From: Cycas panzhihuaensis
Lineage: Eukaryota; Cycadophyta
Assembly (NCBI GenBank): GCA_023213395.1
Contig: CM041465.1
Location: 71,927,741-71,991,740, forward strand
DNA length: 64,000 nt
Reading direction: 5' to 3'
Of this stretch, positions 1-11,207 are shown one piece after another. The notes beneath the pieces are model-generated. The model searched no databases. It was not told where the DNA came from and worked only from the letters and a program-made list of their open reading frames with translations. The position numbers and the translations under genes are program-made. Every line of letters begins with the position of its first letter. Within the stretch, counting starts at the first letter, position 1.

Positions 1-15
1 TTACAAAGCAGATCA

Positions 16-221
16 TGTAAAAGGTAATGTTTTACCTTAGGTCATAATATTTAATGTAAGGGTCTTGTATCTCTTCCTCCTCTTTTCTTAAGTTAACAAG
101 TGGCATCACATCGTTGAGCAGTTGCCATTTGTACCCACCTTGTACTTGTATATATATGCAATGAATCGTCAATAAAGAAGATAGAGAGAGTGAATTCATT
201 CTTCATCAAGGTTTTGTTACA
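16..221 (+). repeat. Copia-1 5' LTR
   Basis: A direct copy lies at 5092-5297. I count six differences over 206 bp and all are transitions. The LTR starts TGTAAAAGG and ends GTTACA. A short TATATATAT run near 147-155 could serve as the TATA box. Confidence 0.95.
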
Positions 222-233
222 TGGTATCAGAGC
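222..233 (+). promoter_or_regulatory. Primer binding site, tRNA-iMet type
   Basis: TGGTATCAGAGC follows the 5' LTR without a gap. It is the standard complement of the 3' end of plant initiator tRNA-Met, which primes minus-strand DNA synthesis in copia elements. Confidence 0.93.
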
Positions 234-919
234 AGGCTCTTAGGTCCTCCTGCTTGTGAAGAAGCAAATTAGGGCTTCATTAAAAGGAGAAGAACAACAC
301 TGGAGACAAATTGTTATCACAAGACTCTGTTGTGTGAAGACAAACTGACCAGGCGAATTTGAAAGAAGAATTGTATGGATTTGTACAATTGTAAGGACTT
401 GTACGAACGTCAAAAATCGAAGTCATCAGAATTTGACAAAACTCACCCAGACCGTAGATCGAGGCCTCCTCTACATCTTTCTCTTCTACATCGACATCAT
501 TCGGAGCCGTTTCAACCCAGTTTTAGGCAAAAATATAGGCACGCGGGTTTGGAGCCTTCTCTCAGTGTTTTCTCAAAAAATCTGATCAAAATTCCTGGTA
601 CAAAGTAGTTGAATCTTTCCTCATCATTAGACGAAGAGATTAAGTGCTTGTTTGCATGAATTTAAGTTATTTTTTCTGCATTTTTTCTCAAAAATGTCAA
701 AAACCCTTGAGCGCGGGTTTACACTTTCATCAGGGATTTTCTCTCACATCTGAAGGCAAATCAAGGAAATAATGACATATTCAGATACTCATTTGAGAGA
801 CCTTTCATTCAAGACCACTTTCGTCTCTATCTGTACAACTTTAGTTCCGTACGGAAATCCGTATAGTAGGCCGTACAGACATTCAAATCTGTTTTTTCTG
901 CCTCCAATCATTCTTAACA
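234..919 (+). other. Copia-1 untranslated leader
   Basis: This stretch between the primer site and gag shows no recognisable protein. A 77-codon open frame at 375-608 has no known motif and is probably leader sequence. The stretch from 848 to 880 contains the phrase CCGTACGGAAATCCGTAT, a small near-palindrome. Confidence 0.7.
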
Positions 920-1800
920 ATGGCCTCCTTTGCTAGTTCGTTGATTGAGAGTGACAAACTTACAGAAATGAATTTTAGTGTTTGGAAAATCAAGATTGAA
1001 GGGTTGTTGAGAGCAAAGCATGCCTGGAAAATCACTACTGGGGCTAAAAAACAGCCTGTTGATGCAACAACCTTGACCAGTTGGAAGGAAAGAAATAATG
1101 TTGCTGCTTCAGTTCTTAAACTTTCGATTTTTGACTCATTATTAGTTTATGTGGATGGCCTAGAAAATGCAAATGAAATTTGGCAAGTTATGACTTCAAT
1201 GTTTAGTAGAACAAATGAAGCTAGAATTGTGGCATTAAGAGAAGAGCTCTATAAATTGAAAATGAGAGAGGTTCAAACTATGCCAGATTTTTTAACCAAG
1301 TTAACCAAAGATTAAACGCCCTTCTCACGTTGGGAGACAAGTTAATGATACGTAACTAATACACCTGGTGCTTAATAAACTTCCAAAGTCTTTTGATAAC
1401 ATGGTAAATATGTTGACAAGAGGAGGACATACAACCACAATGTCTTTTGATACTCTGACAGGACATGTGTATGCTCAAGAGCAAAGAAATCAAAGGTATG
1501 AAGAAGATTCAGAAATTGAAGAAGCACTCATTTCTAAACTTCAGTTAGGAGGTAGAGGAAGAGGACAATTCAATCTCAGATCAAGAGGAAGAACTCAGAT
1601 CAAGAGGAAGAACACCATCAAGCCACAGGGGACGTTGGACAGAAGGAAGAGGATGAGGAAGAATGATTAGCAATCCACCTCAAGATGCCAGAGTATGTTT
1701 TAACTGTGGAAAACTATGCCACTTTTCAAGTAAATGTAGAGTTTTTGATGTTTGTTATCACTGTGGCCAAACAGGTCATTACCCCTATCAGTGCTACCAG
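920..1800 (+). pseudogene. gag: Copia-1 gag (broken)
   Basis: Gag forms the particle and binds the element RNA. Codons from 920 give a UBN2-type copia gag, with NFSVWKIKIEGLL near the start and a W..M..MF stretch later. The frame stops at 1315 and resumes in another frame at 1368, giving an Arg/Gly-rich RGRGRG region. A third frame from 1663 holds two CX2CX4HX4C zinc knuckles (residues 12-25 and 31-44 of that frame, about 1696-1794). At least two frameshifts are needed, so it is a pseudogene. The ATG at 920 is chosen because it opens the gag-like frame with MASFASSLIES. Confidence 0.88.
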
Positions 1801-3283
1801 AAACGTACAAAATTGCAGAAAGGAAAACAACAGGTATTCGGAAATTATAGCAAAGAAAAAGACATACCAGAAGAAGAAATTGAAACTGCTTTTATTGCAA
1901 CTTTGGCAGCCAATGCAAGTACAACAGAAAACTGGTATATAGACTCAGTTGCCTCACATCATATGACAGGAGTCAAAGAATGGTTTGAAATCATCAAACC
2001 TTACGAACGCAATACATTTGTTGAGCTAGGAGACAACTTTCCCTTACACATAAGGGGAATAGGACAAATTGCCATACTCATTGACGGAAAAGGTCACTGT
2101 ATAGGCAATGTTTTTTTTGTACCTAGAATAAAAAAGAATCTCTTGTCAGTATCACAATTGAGTGATAAAAAGTTAAGAACAATATTTGATGAACATGGAT
2201 ATTGTTATATCCTTGATATGAAAAGGAATGGGATAGTTATAGCTAAAGGAAAAAAATGCAATAGGCTTTATAAACTCCTTTCAACTCCTGTAATGCCTGA
2301 TAAAGGCCCCACCAAAATGATTTCTGATGTAAAGGCTCTTGCTGCAAATAGCACTGATAATAGTGAAATTTGGCATTTGAAGTATAGTCATATCTCTCAT
2401 GATAGGTTAGAAAAATTAAAAAAATATAACATGGCAAATGGCTTGCCAGATATCTCATTTAATCATTTTGTATGTAAAAGTTGTATGATGCGAAAACAAC
2501 ACAGAACTCTGTTTTCAAGGAGTACCTGGTGCGCACGGTGCAGATTGGAATTAATACACATTGATCTGTGTGGTCCATTTACGCCTATCTCAACAAATGG
2601 ATCAAGGTATTTCTTGACCTTCATTGATGATTTTTCCAGAAAAACTTGGGTGTACTTTCTATCTAGTAAATCAGAAACATTTGGATATTTTAAAGAATTT
2701 AAAGCTGCAAGTGAGTTGGAAAGCGGTCAAAGGATCAAATATGTTCGTTCGGATAGAGGTGGAGAGTTTATGTCCAATGAATTCATTCACTTTTTCAAAA
2801 TACATGGAATTCAAAAACAGTTCACAACACCTTATACACCTCAATCCAATGGAGTTGCAGAAAGAATGAACAGAACAATTGTAGAAATGGCTCATTGCAT
2901 GCTAAATAATAGAGATTTAGCAAAGAAATATTGGGCGTGTACATACAATCAGATATTTGATCACCAGAAGCCCTACTCAGTCTTTAGGCAATATAACTCC
3001 TGAAGAAGTCTGGTCAGGACACAAACCTGATATAAGCCATTTAAAAATATTTGGCTGCAAGGCTTATGTTCATATTCTAAATAAGAAAATAGCCAAATTA
3101 GACAATAAAAGCATAGAATGCATAATGGTTGGATACAACAACCATTCAAAGGCCTACAGGTGCATAGATCCAAAAACAGAAAAGCTTTATGTCAGTAGGG
3201 ATGTAATTTTTGATGAGAAAAAGGAAAATGTTGATACAGTAATGCAGATTGATGAAGATCATTTGGATGTATGTCCTAACTAG
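1801..3283 (+). pseudogene. pol: Copia-1 protease and integrase (broken)
   Basis: The frame from 1663 continues past the knuckles into a retropepsin whose active site reads D94-S95-V96, where copia normally has DSG. The pre-integrase zinc segment (HLKYSH...CKSC) follows, then an integrase core with D301, D364 and E400. The last two have 35 residues between them, the DD35E spacing. The frame ends at 3003, and the conserved copia tail (ITPEEVW, IFGC.AYVH, SRDVIFDE) continues in another frame at 2957-3283. The Gly-to-Val change in the protease and the frameshift suggest loss of function. From 3284 to 3598 lies the variable integrase-RT spacer with stops. Confidence 0.9.
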
Positions 3284-3598
3284 TTGGAAGACAAGTCAGA
3301 TACAACCTCAGAAAGAATTGAGACAGAGGAAGATCCTACAGAAATTAATATTCCAGATAAGCAACTAACCAGTAGTTGCAAACTCCAGTCAGACAGCAGC
3401 TCTAATTCCAGAGATGAAGAAAATAAGTCGTTACAAGAATGCACCTAAAAAAGAGTACCAAGGTGGTATCTTCAAACTCTTGAGGAAACAAAAGGAGAGA
3501 TATTTGAACATCGAACAAGATCACAAAAACCTCAGGCATTGCTTTGTTCCATTGAACCAAACTCTTATAAAGAAGCAAGTAGCTCCCAAAATTAGAGA

Positions 3599-5072
3599 AT
3601 GGCGATGGATGCTGAAATTGAAGCCATACAAAGGAACAAGACATGGGACCTGGTCCCAATTCCTGAAGATAAACCCATTGTAAATTGTAAATGGGTATAC
3701 AAGATAAAAGAAAAGCCAAATGGAGAAGTAGAAGAATACAAGGCTAGACTGGTAGCAAAAGGCTATACACAAACAACAGGAATCAATTACGAAGAAACAT
3801 TTTCACCAGTAGCAAAATTGAACACAGTAAGAACAGTGATTGCTCTTGCTGCTCAAAAAGGTTGGGAAATCTATCAAATGGACGTCAAAAGTGCGTTCTT
3901 GAATGGAGACCTGCAGGAAGAGGTGTACATGTATCAACCAGAAGGATACATAAAACTAGGACAAGAAAACATGGTTTGCAAATTGAAGAAGGCATTGTAT
4001 GGGCTTAAACAAGCTCCAAGAGCTTGGTATGCTAAATTGGATTCATACTTGACAGAAAATGGTTTTCATCGATGTGAATAAGATCATAGTCTGTATGTAA
4101 AAGGTAATTCAGGATCAATCTCCATTGTTGTAGTGTATGTGGATGACATGTTGATTACTGGAGACGACAAAAATTCAATAGCATTCATTAAAAATAAGTG
4201 TGAAAAAGTATTTGAAATGATAGATTTAGGAATGTTGCATTATTACCTTGGAATAGAAATTAAACAAAACAATTCTTCCATTACTCTCTCACAAACAAGG
4301 TATGTAAAGAATTTGCTGAGCAAGTTTCGAATGGAAAATTATAATATTGTCAGCACACCAATGGAAACAGGGCTAGTATTGAATACAAAACAAGATGCAG
4401 CTTCAGTTGACGCCACACAATACAAACAACTAGTTGGAAGCCTAATCTATCTCACAGCTACACGACTGCATATATCATATGTCAGAGGATTGATTTCCAG
4501 ATTTATGGAAAATCCCAAAATCCCACATTGGAATGCTACAAAAAGAATCTTGTGATATTTGAAAGGAACCATGAATCTTGGCCTGAAATATGATAAAGAA
4601 AACAATACACAATTGACAGGTCTCTACGATTTAGACTGGGTTGGAGATAAAATAGATAGAAAGTCAAGATCAGGGTATTGCTTCTTCCTTGGAAAATCCT
4701 TGATCTCCTGGAGCAGTAAAAACCAGTCTACGGTTGCATTGTCCTCAACAAAAGCAGAATATAAGTCAGCAGTCAACGCAGCTTGTGAAGGAATATGGAT
4801 TAGACAACTCCTAAAGGAACTGGGAGAAGAACAAACAATGTCTACTCGAATATTTTGTGATAATCAAAGCAGCATGAAAATGACAAAAATCTCAGACATA
4901 TGCTAGAACCAAGCATATAGAGGTACACCATCATTTTATCAGGGAAAAGGTACATAATAGAGAAATCGAGCTTCAGCATTGTCCATCAGGAGATCAAATT
5001 GCTGATGTACTCACTAAGCCTCTTGGAAAAGAGAAATTCAGTGTCTTCAGAAACCTACTAGGATTAAGATAG
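3599..5072 (+). pseudogene. pol: Copia-1 reverse transcriptase and RNase H (broken)
   Basis: RT copies element RNA to DNA and RNase H removes the RNA strand. The RT begins with the copia signature TWDLVPIP..KPIV.CKWVYK, then QMDVKSAFLNGDL and LKKALYGLKQAPRAWY. A TAA at 4079-4081 interrupts it. The catalytic YVDD is intact at about 4136-4147. RNase H has LDWVGD, ALSSTKAEY and CDNQS. A frameshift near 4895 moves the end into frame 3 (TKHIEVHHHFIRE, DVLTKPL), with a stop at 5070-5072, 20 bp before the 3' LTR. A further stop separates the blocks near 4556. The copy cannot make a full Pol. Confidence 0.92.
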
Positions 5073-5091
5073 GTAAAACATTAAGAGCGGG

Positions 5092-5297
5092 TGTAAAAGG
5101 TAATGTTTTACCTTAGGTCACAATATTTAATGTAAGGGTCTTGTACCTCTTCCTCCTCTTTTCTTAAGTTAACAAGTGGCATCACGTCGTTGAGCGGTTG
5201 CCATTTGTACCCACCTTGTACTTGTATATATATGCAATGAATCGTCAATAAAGAAGATAGAGAGAGCGAATTCATTCTTCATCAAGGTTTTGTTATA
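5092..5297 (+). repeat. Copia-1 3' LTR
   Basis: This is the direct copy of 16-221. It is preceded by a purine-rich tract, AAGAGCGGG (5083-5091), which fits a polypurine tract. GATCA repeats directly after it. Confidence 0.95.
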
Positions 5298-5409
5298 GAT
5301 CATTCAAGACCTTCAAGTTGGGTTAGGGCATTCAACCCACTACACATGGTCTGCGAATATTCTCTGGTACAAGAGTCGGATATATATATGCCCTTACTCT
5401 AGCCTCAAG

Positions 5410-6669
5410 GAGCAAATTTTACATGATGCACATGCCTCTCTAATAACATGTCACTCGAGGTTCCTACGAACATACCACTACTTAAAACAATCTTTCTTTT
5501 GGAAGGGCCAAAAAAGAGATGTACAAAGATATGTTTCCTCATGTGAAATTTGCCAACGACATAAGACAGAAACAATCATCCCCAAGATTGTTGCAACCCC
5601 TTCCCATACCAAATCAACGATGGAAAGAAATTTCCATGGACTTCATCGTGGGTCTGGCCAAGTCAAAAGGAAAATATCTTATACTTGTGGTTGTTGATAA
5701 GATAACCAAATATGCTCATTTTTGTGGCATTCAAGCCACATATAAGGCAAAGCAAATTACTGAGATCTTTTTAAAGGATATACACAGGTTGCATGGCATG
5801 CCCAAATGCATAGTCAGTGATCGCAACCCCAAGTTCATTAGCAACTTCTGGATGGAACTCTTCCATCTACTTGGTACCAAACTGACAATGAGCTCATCCT
5901 TCCATCCATAAATAGATGGTCAAACTGAGGTGGTTAATAAGTGCCTTGAAGGATATCTTCATTGTTATGCTTCAGATAAGCAGGGCCAGTGGCATCATTG
6001 ACTTCCTTTAGTAGAATGGTGGTATAATACAACCTATCATGCATCAGCAGGAATGACTCTATTCCAAGCATTATATGGCTATGAACCACCCACACTTAAG
6101 AATTATGCCATAATCAATTCTAAGGTTCAAACAGTCGAGGACACATCTAACAAACAACATAGATTCTGTAAGCTACTCAAGGAAAATCTAAACCTTGCAC
6201 AAAATTGAATGAAACGATAGGCAGATAAAGGGAGAAGCAAACGAGCATTTCAACCAGGTGATTGGGTATACTTACAGTTGCAACAGTACAAGCAGGCATC
6301 TCTCAAACGGGATGGGCAACATAAATTACAACCTCAATTTTATGGGCCTTACAAAATTCTCAAGAAGATTGGTGAAGTTACATATGCCTTGGACTTACCA
6401 CCACCATCAAGGATCCATAAAGTTTTTCATGTTTCATGTCTCAAAAGGGTAATTGAGCAACAAGTACAAGTTCAAACCGAATTACCTATTTTAAATTAAC
6501 ACGGCAACTTCAACTCATTCCAGAACGTATGATCAATAGAAGAATTCAACATCTACGATCCAGGCAAATCATTGAGTATCGCATCAAATGGAAACAACTT
6601 CCACGAGAAGATGAAACCTGGGAGAATGAGCAATTTGTCCAAGAGCATCCTGAGATTAACAAGCTTTAA
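5410..6669 (+). pseudogene. pol: Gypsy integrase with C-terminal chromodomain (broken)
   Basis: The integrase zinc finger (HDAH...CEICQRHK) begins near 5422. The core follows from 5519 with D41 (MDFIVGL), D101 (VSDRNPKF) and, just after an in-frame stop, the E of DGQTEVVN; the spacing is DD35E. The GPYKI..KIGEV..LDLP block typical of the gypsy integrase C-terminus lies near 6340-6400. The last segment (about 6530-6666, YRIKWKQLPREDETWENE) is a chromodomain, a module that in chromoviruses directs insertion toward particular chromatin. The stop is at 6667-6669. Several stops and two frame changes make it non-functional. Confidence 0.9.
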
Positions 6670-6697
6670 GGGCAAAGCCTTTTAAAGGGGGGGACTT

Positions 6698-7343
6698 TGC
6701 TAGGGATCCAACCCCTAACTTACCTTCTCTTATATTCTCTTATATCTTCTACTTCTTCTTTCTCTTATCTTCTCTTATATCTTCTATTTTTTCTACTTCT
6801 TCCCTCTTCTTAATATCCCACATGCATAAGTAGAAGGTTGTGTAGTGGTCATTGAGCACTATATATATTCATGTAATATCTCACATTCATAAGTAGGAGG
6901 TTGAGTAGTCATCATAGCTATATATATATTTATGTAATCCTTAGAGTAGGGTATCTTAAATATCAGTGTTATTTCATGCAATTGGGAGGTTGCCCCCTCG
7001 AAGGGTATTGCAATACAAGTGCTCTTTTTGGAGTTTTTTGGGTGTTATATTGGTGTGCAATTATCATTAAGGAGTGGTATCCTACCAAATTTCTTTCCCC
7101 CTTTGACTTCACAAGTGGTCTCCTCTTCACCTGTTTCTTTTGGACTAGAAATCTAGGTTTATCTACCCCTTCTTAAAGCCTTTCAATCATCCAATGATCA
7201 CCTCTTTCTTGCCTTGTTTCTTTCTTTATGCTGGAATCAATTTTCAATGGTATGGAAGGACCTCGTTATCCTTACCCCGTCATTTTCTCCTTGTCTCCCC
7301 CCTTGGGTTCAAGTGAACAACAATAGAACTAGTGTGTGTTACA
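6698..7343 (+). repeat. Probable 3' LTR of the gypsy chromovirus
   Basis: The sequence begins TGCTAGGGATCC directly after a polypurine tract (AAAGGGGGGGACT, 6684-6696) and runs to a candidate CA end at 7343. It has no coding content. Without a second copy the right boundary is a guess. TCTTATATCTTCT phrases repeat near 6730-6800. Confidence 0.55.
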
Positions 7344-8028
7344 TTATCTCTATCTTCAATTTCTGCACATTACACAAATAAAGCAAACACAAGATGGAAT
7401 TACATCGATTGAGAATGCAAACCAAAGTCTTTATTATTCATAAAGGCTGTTGCACCTATCCTCTCACAACCAGACGCAGGCAGAATAGTACAACTGGCTA
7501 TTACGGGCCGCAACTCAAGCTATTACAGTGGAAGATACAAAGATAAATCTTGACTATGAAATACAAACATTACATACATCAAACTTACTTTATACAAAGT
7601 ATATCATAATTCATTACATCAACGACTTAACCATTCAGATCTCGTAACAATTTTATTATATAGTGTTTACATGGAACATGAGTCTTCAGTTATCTTTTAA
7701 CCATAATCAAAGCTCAGGTCGCAATCTAGGTCACACTCAAATTGCAATTATGTGACTTGGTCATACTTGAGGTTGTACCTAGTCATACCTAGTCACACTT
7801 CAAGTTGTACCTAGCCATACCTAGTTGTACTTGTATTGCAAACTTTGTGACCCAATTGCACTTCAAGTTGTTCTTGGTCACACCTGGATTATGACCTAAA
7901 ATTGAGATTATGCTCCATTTTATCCTTAAAAAGCCCTAAAATATTTTGTGACTCATCTTCTCGCACACAAATTGGCATCAATAATATATACATCCATGCA
8001 TATTACATATTAGTACTTAAACCAATAT
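7344..8028. other. Non-coding spacer with short imperfect repeats
   Basis: No gene is seen. From about 7720 to 7890 short phrases such as ACCTAGTCATACCTAGTCAC, TTCAAGTTGTACCTAG and GGTCACAC recur in an irregular tandem pattern. This may be a decayed satellite or part of an unidentified LTR. Confidence 0.5.
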
Positions 8029-8093
8029 ATGTGTGTGCGCGTGCGTGCGTGTGTGCATGCGTGTGTGCGTGTGTATGTGTGTGTGTGTGTGTG
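8029..8093. repeat. GT/GC microsatellite
   Basis: About 65 bp of alternating purine-pyrimidine DNA, mixed GTGC and GT units ending in a pure GT run. It sits about 20 bp left of the LTR of element A. Confidence 0.95.
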
Positions 8094-8113
8094 ATGTTTT
8101 TTTTTCCAACATA

Positions 8114-8446
8114 TAAAGTGATCCTAAATCAGATCCACTTCTTTAAACACAAAAGAAAACAGAAATGAAAGTTGAATAGGCAAGATTGCCCAGGGCACTA
8201 AGTTCCAAGTAAAATTAGGATTAAATCTAAAACAAAACTTACATAATGAAATGGGAGGTTCCCCCTATTTATAGGTGTCAATGTGGCTTCCTATTGAAGA
8301 AACAACTTCAATAATAATATTAATAATAAAATACCAACTTCCTACTATAAAAATTGACTTCATATTAATTTGAAAATACCAACTCCCAAATAAAATCAAC
8401 TTCTAATAAAATACCAGCTTCTTCTCAATAGATTAGAATCACTATA
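8114..8446 (-). repeat. Element A 3' LTR
   Basis: It matches 20740-21073 throughout, including CTATTTATAGGTG and the AATAATAATATTAATAATAAAATACCAACTTC-like run. The terminal bases have changed (TA instead of TG or CA). Confidence 0.85.
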
Positions 8447-9330
8447 ATCCATTCCTCCTTCAAATAATACTTCGCTTATGAAGTATTATAATCTTGTTGT
8501 TTGAAGTTGAATGATGTATTTCCTTGTGTGAGTCTTCAGTCTCCACTTGATAAGGCCAAAATAACGTGGCCTTTTGATTCTCCTTTAGTTTGTCTTCTCA
8601 AAGCAACTCATACATATCTTCTTCTTATTTGTGATAATTCTTTGTCTGGAGCTTCTTTTATAAGTGATTCTATTCTTGATCGAATATGAGACTTATGTGT
8701 TATAAGGTCTTGCCTCTTGGTTGCATATTGTGTTCACTTATAATTGTTCTTGGGCTCATTATATTCCCTCCCTTCTCAAAGCATTTCACCTTCAAAATGC
8801 AAGAAGAAACCAATTCATAGGTCTAACAAAGGTCTTTAGAAAAATTGTACATGTAATGAGAATCTATCCATCCCAAGTAGATCTTGATTGGCCCTGAATA
8901 TCTTTGACTTTGAATCCTCAACCTTGAACTTTGTGCTGTTTGGGGTACCTAGTCCATGAGCACTTTAAATGTTGAGTATTTACATGTTGAGTCTCTTAAT
9001 AGTGTGGGTGACGATAAGGTCCCACTTTTATATGTTCCCTTTTCTCAACCTTTGGCAAAGTGAGCTCTTCCTTTTCTTGGCCGCATCTTGTAGTGTGGGG
9101 TTTCAAACATTTTTTTTACTTGATCCTTACGTTTCTTTTCTCCCTTATCGTTCTCTTGCTGTTTCTCATAAGCATCTTCCAATTTAACTTTCTGGAATAA
9201 GAACATTTCCTTTTCCCACTTGTGATTAAAATGTTCTAATATATGACAAGCCTCTTATTTTTCTTGTTCATTTTTTTGCATCTCTTTGCATTAAGAATTA
9301 TTATATTTCATGCAAAAACCACCTTGTAGT
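8447..9330 (-). other. Element A internal region, 3' half
   Basis: On the minus strand this ends in a purine tract next to the LTR. Further upstream is sequence resembling the tail of a gypsy pol/3' UTR, but no motif is certain. Open frames at 8501-8689 and 8969-9187 on the plus strand are antisense and show no known domain. Confidence 0.5.
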
Positions 9331-10166
9331 TGTTGACTTAGGTTTCCCACTACACTTGTGGGAAGGGTACACTTGTCAAGGTTACACAGGTTATAGTCTA
9401 GTTTAGGACACAGTCAACATCATCATCCACATATATTCCACAGATTTATTAATGTTTCCACATGATTATATCACAATGGCACATAGCAGTACAGAAATCA
9501 GCACATATTCCACATTCAATCCTTGCAACATAGAGAATACACAATTTCGACGTAACTTCTTATTTCATTAAGCAATAGTTCTTTTACACAAGGTGCTGGA
9601 ATGCAATCCCTGTGCATTCTAGCCTTATACACTAACTCTGTCACATGCGTACCCAGGAGGTACCCATCAAAATACACGGCTTCAGGCTACTTCCATGCGT
9701 ACTAGTCTCTGTACCAATGTGTACTGGTATATTTGGCTCTCACCCTAACCGAATGGTCCTTGGGAAGCCTCATAAATACACTCCTTGGTGTCTTTTCGCT
9801 GAAGGGTTATGACTGTCTGTCATAACCGTACCTTTTTAGTCAAGCGTACCTCTTCCTAACCATTGGTTAGTTTCCTTAATTGCCTGTCTTAACTCATCTG
9901 TACGTCCGTACGTACGTCTGACATCACCCAGGCTCCCTTCTGTCCAGTCTTCTCATGCGTACCATTCCTATTTGCTTGCGTTCTGCCAGGAGGTACGTAT
10001 CTGTGTTATGCCTTTACAGTGCACGCATCATACATACCTGTAATCTTGGATTCTTCACTTTTTTTGATACGCATTACCTTTGTACGGTCCGCACTGCACG
10101 GTCCCTGTGATACTCGGCTTCTCTCTGGTCTGCCCATAGCTCAACGTGTCACATTATGCTCCAACA
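9331..10166 (-). repeat. Element B 3' LTR
   Basis: It is the copy of 19062-19895 and starts TGTTGACTTAGG and ends CTCCAACA on the plus strand. It is unusually rich in GTAC, CGTAC and GGTACG words, especially 9655-10110. On the minus strand it is preceded by the purine-rich ACCGGGGATAGA (10167-10178), a likely polypurine tract. Confidence 0.95.
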
Positions 10167-10177
10167 TCTATCCCCGG

Positions 10178-11207
10178 TCAACATGAAGGGTTTGAGCATC
10201 CTTGCTCAACAAAATTTTCAAAATTTGGGGTATTCCTCCCTCCCTTCTCAAGGTCGCTCCTCCGCCACTGTCTTGTAGCCAGAATTTCTTCATTGATTTG
10301 AGTCAGTGTGGCAATTATTGCATCTTTTTCTTTAATTTTCTCCTGAAGGGCTGCTATTTCTACCTTATACCCTTCTTCCATGTCCATAACTAGCTGTATG
10401 ATCCGCTGGATTTATTATCCGGCTTGGGGGTGGTACTGATGTCTCTCCCGTTTCCATTATGGGTGGAAAATCTTCCCATTCTTCTAGCAAAGGTTCTACT
10501 TCTTCTGCCTCTGCTGGTTCTTCCTCATCCTTCTTTCTTTTGCTATTTTTCCTTATGGTTTGCTTAACCCGATGAGGAATGGGTGTCCCAGGGGTTTGCT
10601 GCAACCATTTAAGAACCTTACTCATCTGCTTTTGTACTTTCCTTTTAACTTCTGGATTCTGTGTTGTATTTGGAAACTCAGTCACCCACCTTTTAATTAG
10701 GGGTTCCTTTGGAGAAGTGGTTGTTTTCACCAGTTGTACATTTGGACACTGATAAAATAAGATAGCTAGCAACAATGAAGGGTGGCGAAGAGGATGAGTT
10801 ATTATTTCCTGAATTTGCTGCCGCATGTCTTCTACCAGAAATTCTGACCAATCCATTTTCTCTCCATCACGAATCTTCAATAATATTGGCATCATTCCCC
10901 CTGGAATGTATGTGTATTTTCTTTTTGACAAAAACCTAGAATTAATAACTTTTGCTATCCATTGTAATCGGATGTCTTTTATATCTGCCACACGGATTCC
11001 ACCTGAAGTTAGTTGTGTGTGTTCTTGGCAAAACTCCTTTAACCATAACTCACGGTCCACTTCTGAGCGTTTGGTTGCTGCGGGTACTTCCCCTCCGTTG
11101 GAAATTCCTGTTATCAAATGTACTGTCTCTGCATCTAGCTTAATTTTGCTCATGTCCTTTTTTAATTCTGCTAAAATATTTTCCATAATTTCTGGGTCAT
11201 AGTACAT
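10178..11207 (-). pseudogene. Element B extra 3' ORF (ORF3), unknown function, C-terminal coiled coil
   Basis: This ORF lies after integrase, in the same sense as gag-pol, and ends at the polypurine tract, the place where env or accessory genes sit in some retroelements. The first frame (11207 to 10365, 280 codons) has MDWSEFLVEDMRQQI and HPSLLLAILFYQ segments, then a lysine-rich stretch (KNSKRKKDEEE) and an acidic tail. The protein seems to continue in the next frame (10387 to 10178) into a heptad-like EIAALQEKIKEKDAIIATL coiled coil, so one frameshift is likely. I see no signal peptide or clear membrane anchor, so an Env role is not supported. The first part may relate to the accessory protein of Athila-type elements, but that is a weak guess. 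Function unknown. Confidence 0.7.

Larger units (their letters stand above)
16..5297 (+). mobile_element. Copia-1, complete Ty1/copia LTR retrotransposon
   Basis: This is a full-length copia element. It has two 206-bp LTRs (TG at the left end, CA or TA at the right), a 5-bp target duplication GATCA at 11-15 and 5298-5302, and a tRNA-iMet-type primer site right after the 5' LTR. The domain order is gag, protease, integrase, RT, RNase H, as in copia. The coding region shifts frame several times and has internal stops, so the copy is dead. The flanks (1-15 and from 5298) join into a gypsy element, so this is a nested insertion. Confidence 0.95.
5298..7343 (+). mobile_element. Gypsy chromovirus, 3' part, host of Copia-1
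   Basis: Bases 1-15 and 5298 onward are the two sides of a Ty3/gypsy element that Copia-1 entered. Only the integrase, the chromodomain and a probable 3' LTR are in the window; the rest lies upstream of base 1. The proposed right end at 7343 (GTGTGTTACA) is inferred, because the 5' LTR is not visible for comparison. Confidence 0.75.

Noticed and set aside
222-233. tRNA-like sequence near LTRs
   Set aside because: It is only the short complement of the tRNA-Met 3' end used as a primer site; no tRNA gene is present there.
7902-8168. Open frame with a Cys/Val/Arg-rich peptide
   Set aside because: The unusual composition comes from translating the GT/GC microsatellite at 8029-8093.
10825-11202. 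125-codon plus-strand frame
   Set aside because: It is antisense to ORF3 of element B and has no motif of its own.
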